12,851 nt of DNA, taken from the NCBI GenBank assembly GCA_943913645.1, contig CALTYZ010000034.1:1-12851 (forward strand), given 5' to 3'. Below are positions 12,368 to 12,851 of the stretch, piece by piece. The position numbers and the translations under genes are program-made. Within the stretch, counting starts at the first letter, position 1, and each line of letters opens with the position of its first letter. A model generated the notes under the pieces. The model was not told where the DNA came from, did no database searches, and was given only the letters and a program-made list of their open reading frames with translations. This DNA is from an uncultured Corynebacterium sp. GTDB lineage: Bacteria; Actinomycetota; Actinomycetes; Mycobacteriales; Mycobacteriaceae.

Positions 12368-12851
12368 GACTTAGCCAGGTTGCGGGGCTGGTCCACATTC
12401 AGCCCGCGCGCCTCAGCAACAGCGCACGCGAAGATCTGCAGCGGCACCGTCGACAGCAGCGGCTGCATCAGCCCTGCTGACTCGGGAATGCGGATGACAT
12501 GATTTGCGTACTCCACGACATCTTCATCGCCGTCTTCTGCAATCACAATGGTCACCGCCCCACGTGCGCGCACTTCCTGAATGTTGGAGACGACCTTGGC
12601 GTGCAGGTTATGGCGCGAACGTTTGGAAGGCACAATCACAAACACTGGCTGACCTTCTTCTACCAGAGCGATCGGCCCGTGTTTGAGCTCACCGGCCGCA
12701 AACCCTTCCGAGTGCAGGTAGGCAACCTCTTTGAGTTTTAATGCACCCTCAAGCGCAACCGGGAAGCCCACGTGGCGGCCCAGGAACAGCACTGATTTCG
12801 CGTTTGCAAGGTCGGTGCCGAGCTGTTTGATTTCCTCCGCCCCATCCAGCA
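12352..12851 (-). CDS. glmS: Glucosamine--fructose-6-phosphate aminotransferase (isomerizing), C-terminal part
   Basis: GlmS makes glucosamine-6-phosphate from fructose-6-phosphate and glutamine, the first step to UDP-GlcNAc and peptidoglycan. Only the last 166 residues are in the window; the frame runs through the right edge. This is the second SIS domain with the hallmark strings FLGRHVGFPVALEGALKLKE, HSEGFAAGELKHGPIAL, TIVIAEDGDE and the universal ending DQPRNLAKSVTVE before TAA at 12354-12352. The SIS active-site parts seen here are intact. The glutaminase domain lies outside. It converges on the kinase gene with a 5-nt gap. Confidence 0.97.
   Translation of the reverse strand, partial: LDGAEEIKQLGTDLANAKSVLFLGRHVGFPVALEGALKLKEVAYLHSEGFAAGELKHGPIALVEEGQPVFVIVPSKRSRHNLHAKVVSNIQEVRARGAVTIVIAEDGDEDVVEYANHVIRIPESAGLMQPLLSTVPLQIFACAVAEARGLNVDQPRNLAKSVTVE

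Overview
The window looks like chromosomal DNA of a Corynebacterium or a close relative. The coding DNA is GC-rich with GTG and ATG starts. The PTS sucrose permease and the sucrose-6-phosphate hydrolase resemble, from memory, C. glutamicum PtsS and ScrB, and several genes seem to lack a Shine-Dalgarno site, as is common in actinobacteria. The species cannot be fixed from the sequence alone.

Layout. (1) 1-560: a small scrapyard of gene remnants. It holds the last codons of a + strand gene, a - strand coiled-coil tail, and a + strand helix-turn-helix fragment that resembles the C-terminus of a plasmid replicase. The last two are both cut at their 5' ends at the same point (about 309-316). (2) 561-713: an AT-rich leader with a perfect palindrome and a terminator-like hairpin that could be competed by an upstream complementary segment. 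(3) 714-2786: a large secreted surface protein with six Rib/alpha-like repeat domains and a hydrophobic C-terminal anchor without LPXTG, followed by a strong terminator. (4) 2885-8094: a + strand run made of a formate/nitrite transporter (FNT) gene, two overlapping dynamin-like GTPase genes, and thiD. (5) 8066-12346: a sucrose-use locus. scrB and ptsS lie on the - strand and a PfkB-family sugar kinase (probable fructokinase) is divergent on the + strand. (6) 12352-12851: the 3' end of glmS on the - strand.

How they work together. PtsS would import sucrose as sucrose-6-phosphate, ScrB would split it to glucose-6-phosphate and free fructose, and the kinase would make fructose-6-phosphate, which is also the substrate of GlmS next door. 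C. glutamicum is known to lack a fructokinase and to export the fructose, so a kinase here would close the pathway inside the cell. The two GTPases overlap by 14 nt and thiD follows after 11 nt, so those three are very probably one operon, a pairing with no obvious metabolic reason.

The most interesting points are the possible three-segment attenuator in front of the surface protein, the unusual anchor of that protein, the GTPase pair, and the 23-bp divergent control region between scrB and the kinase gene. I see no CRISPR array, tRNA, rRNA or intact insertion sequence.
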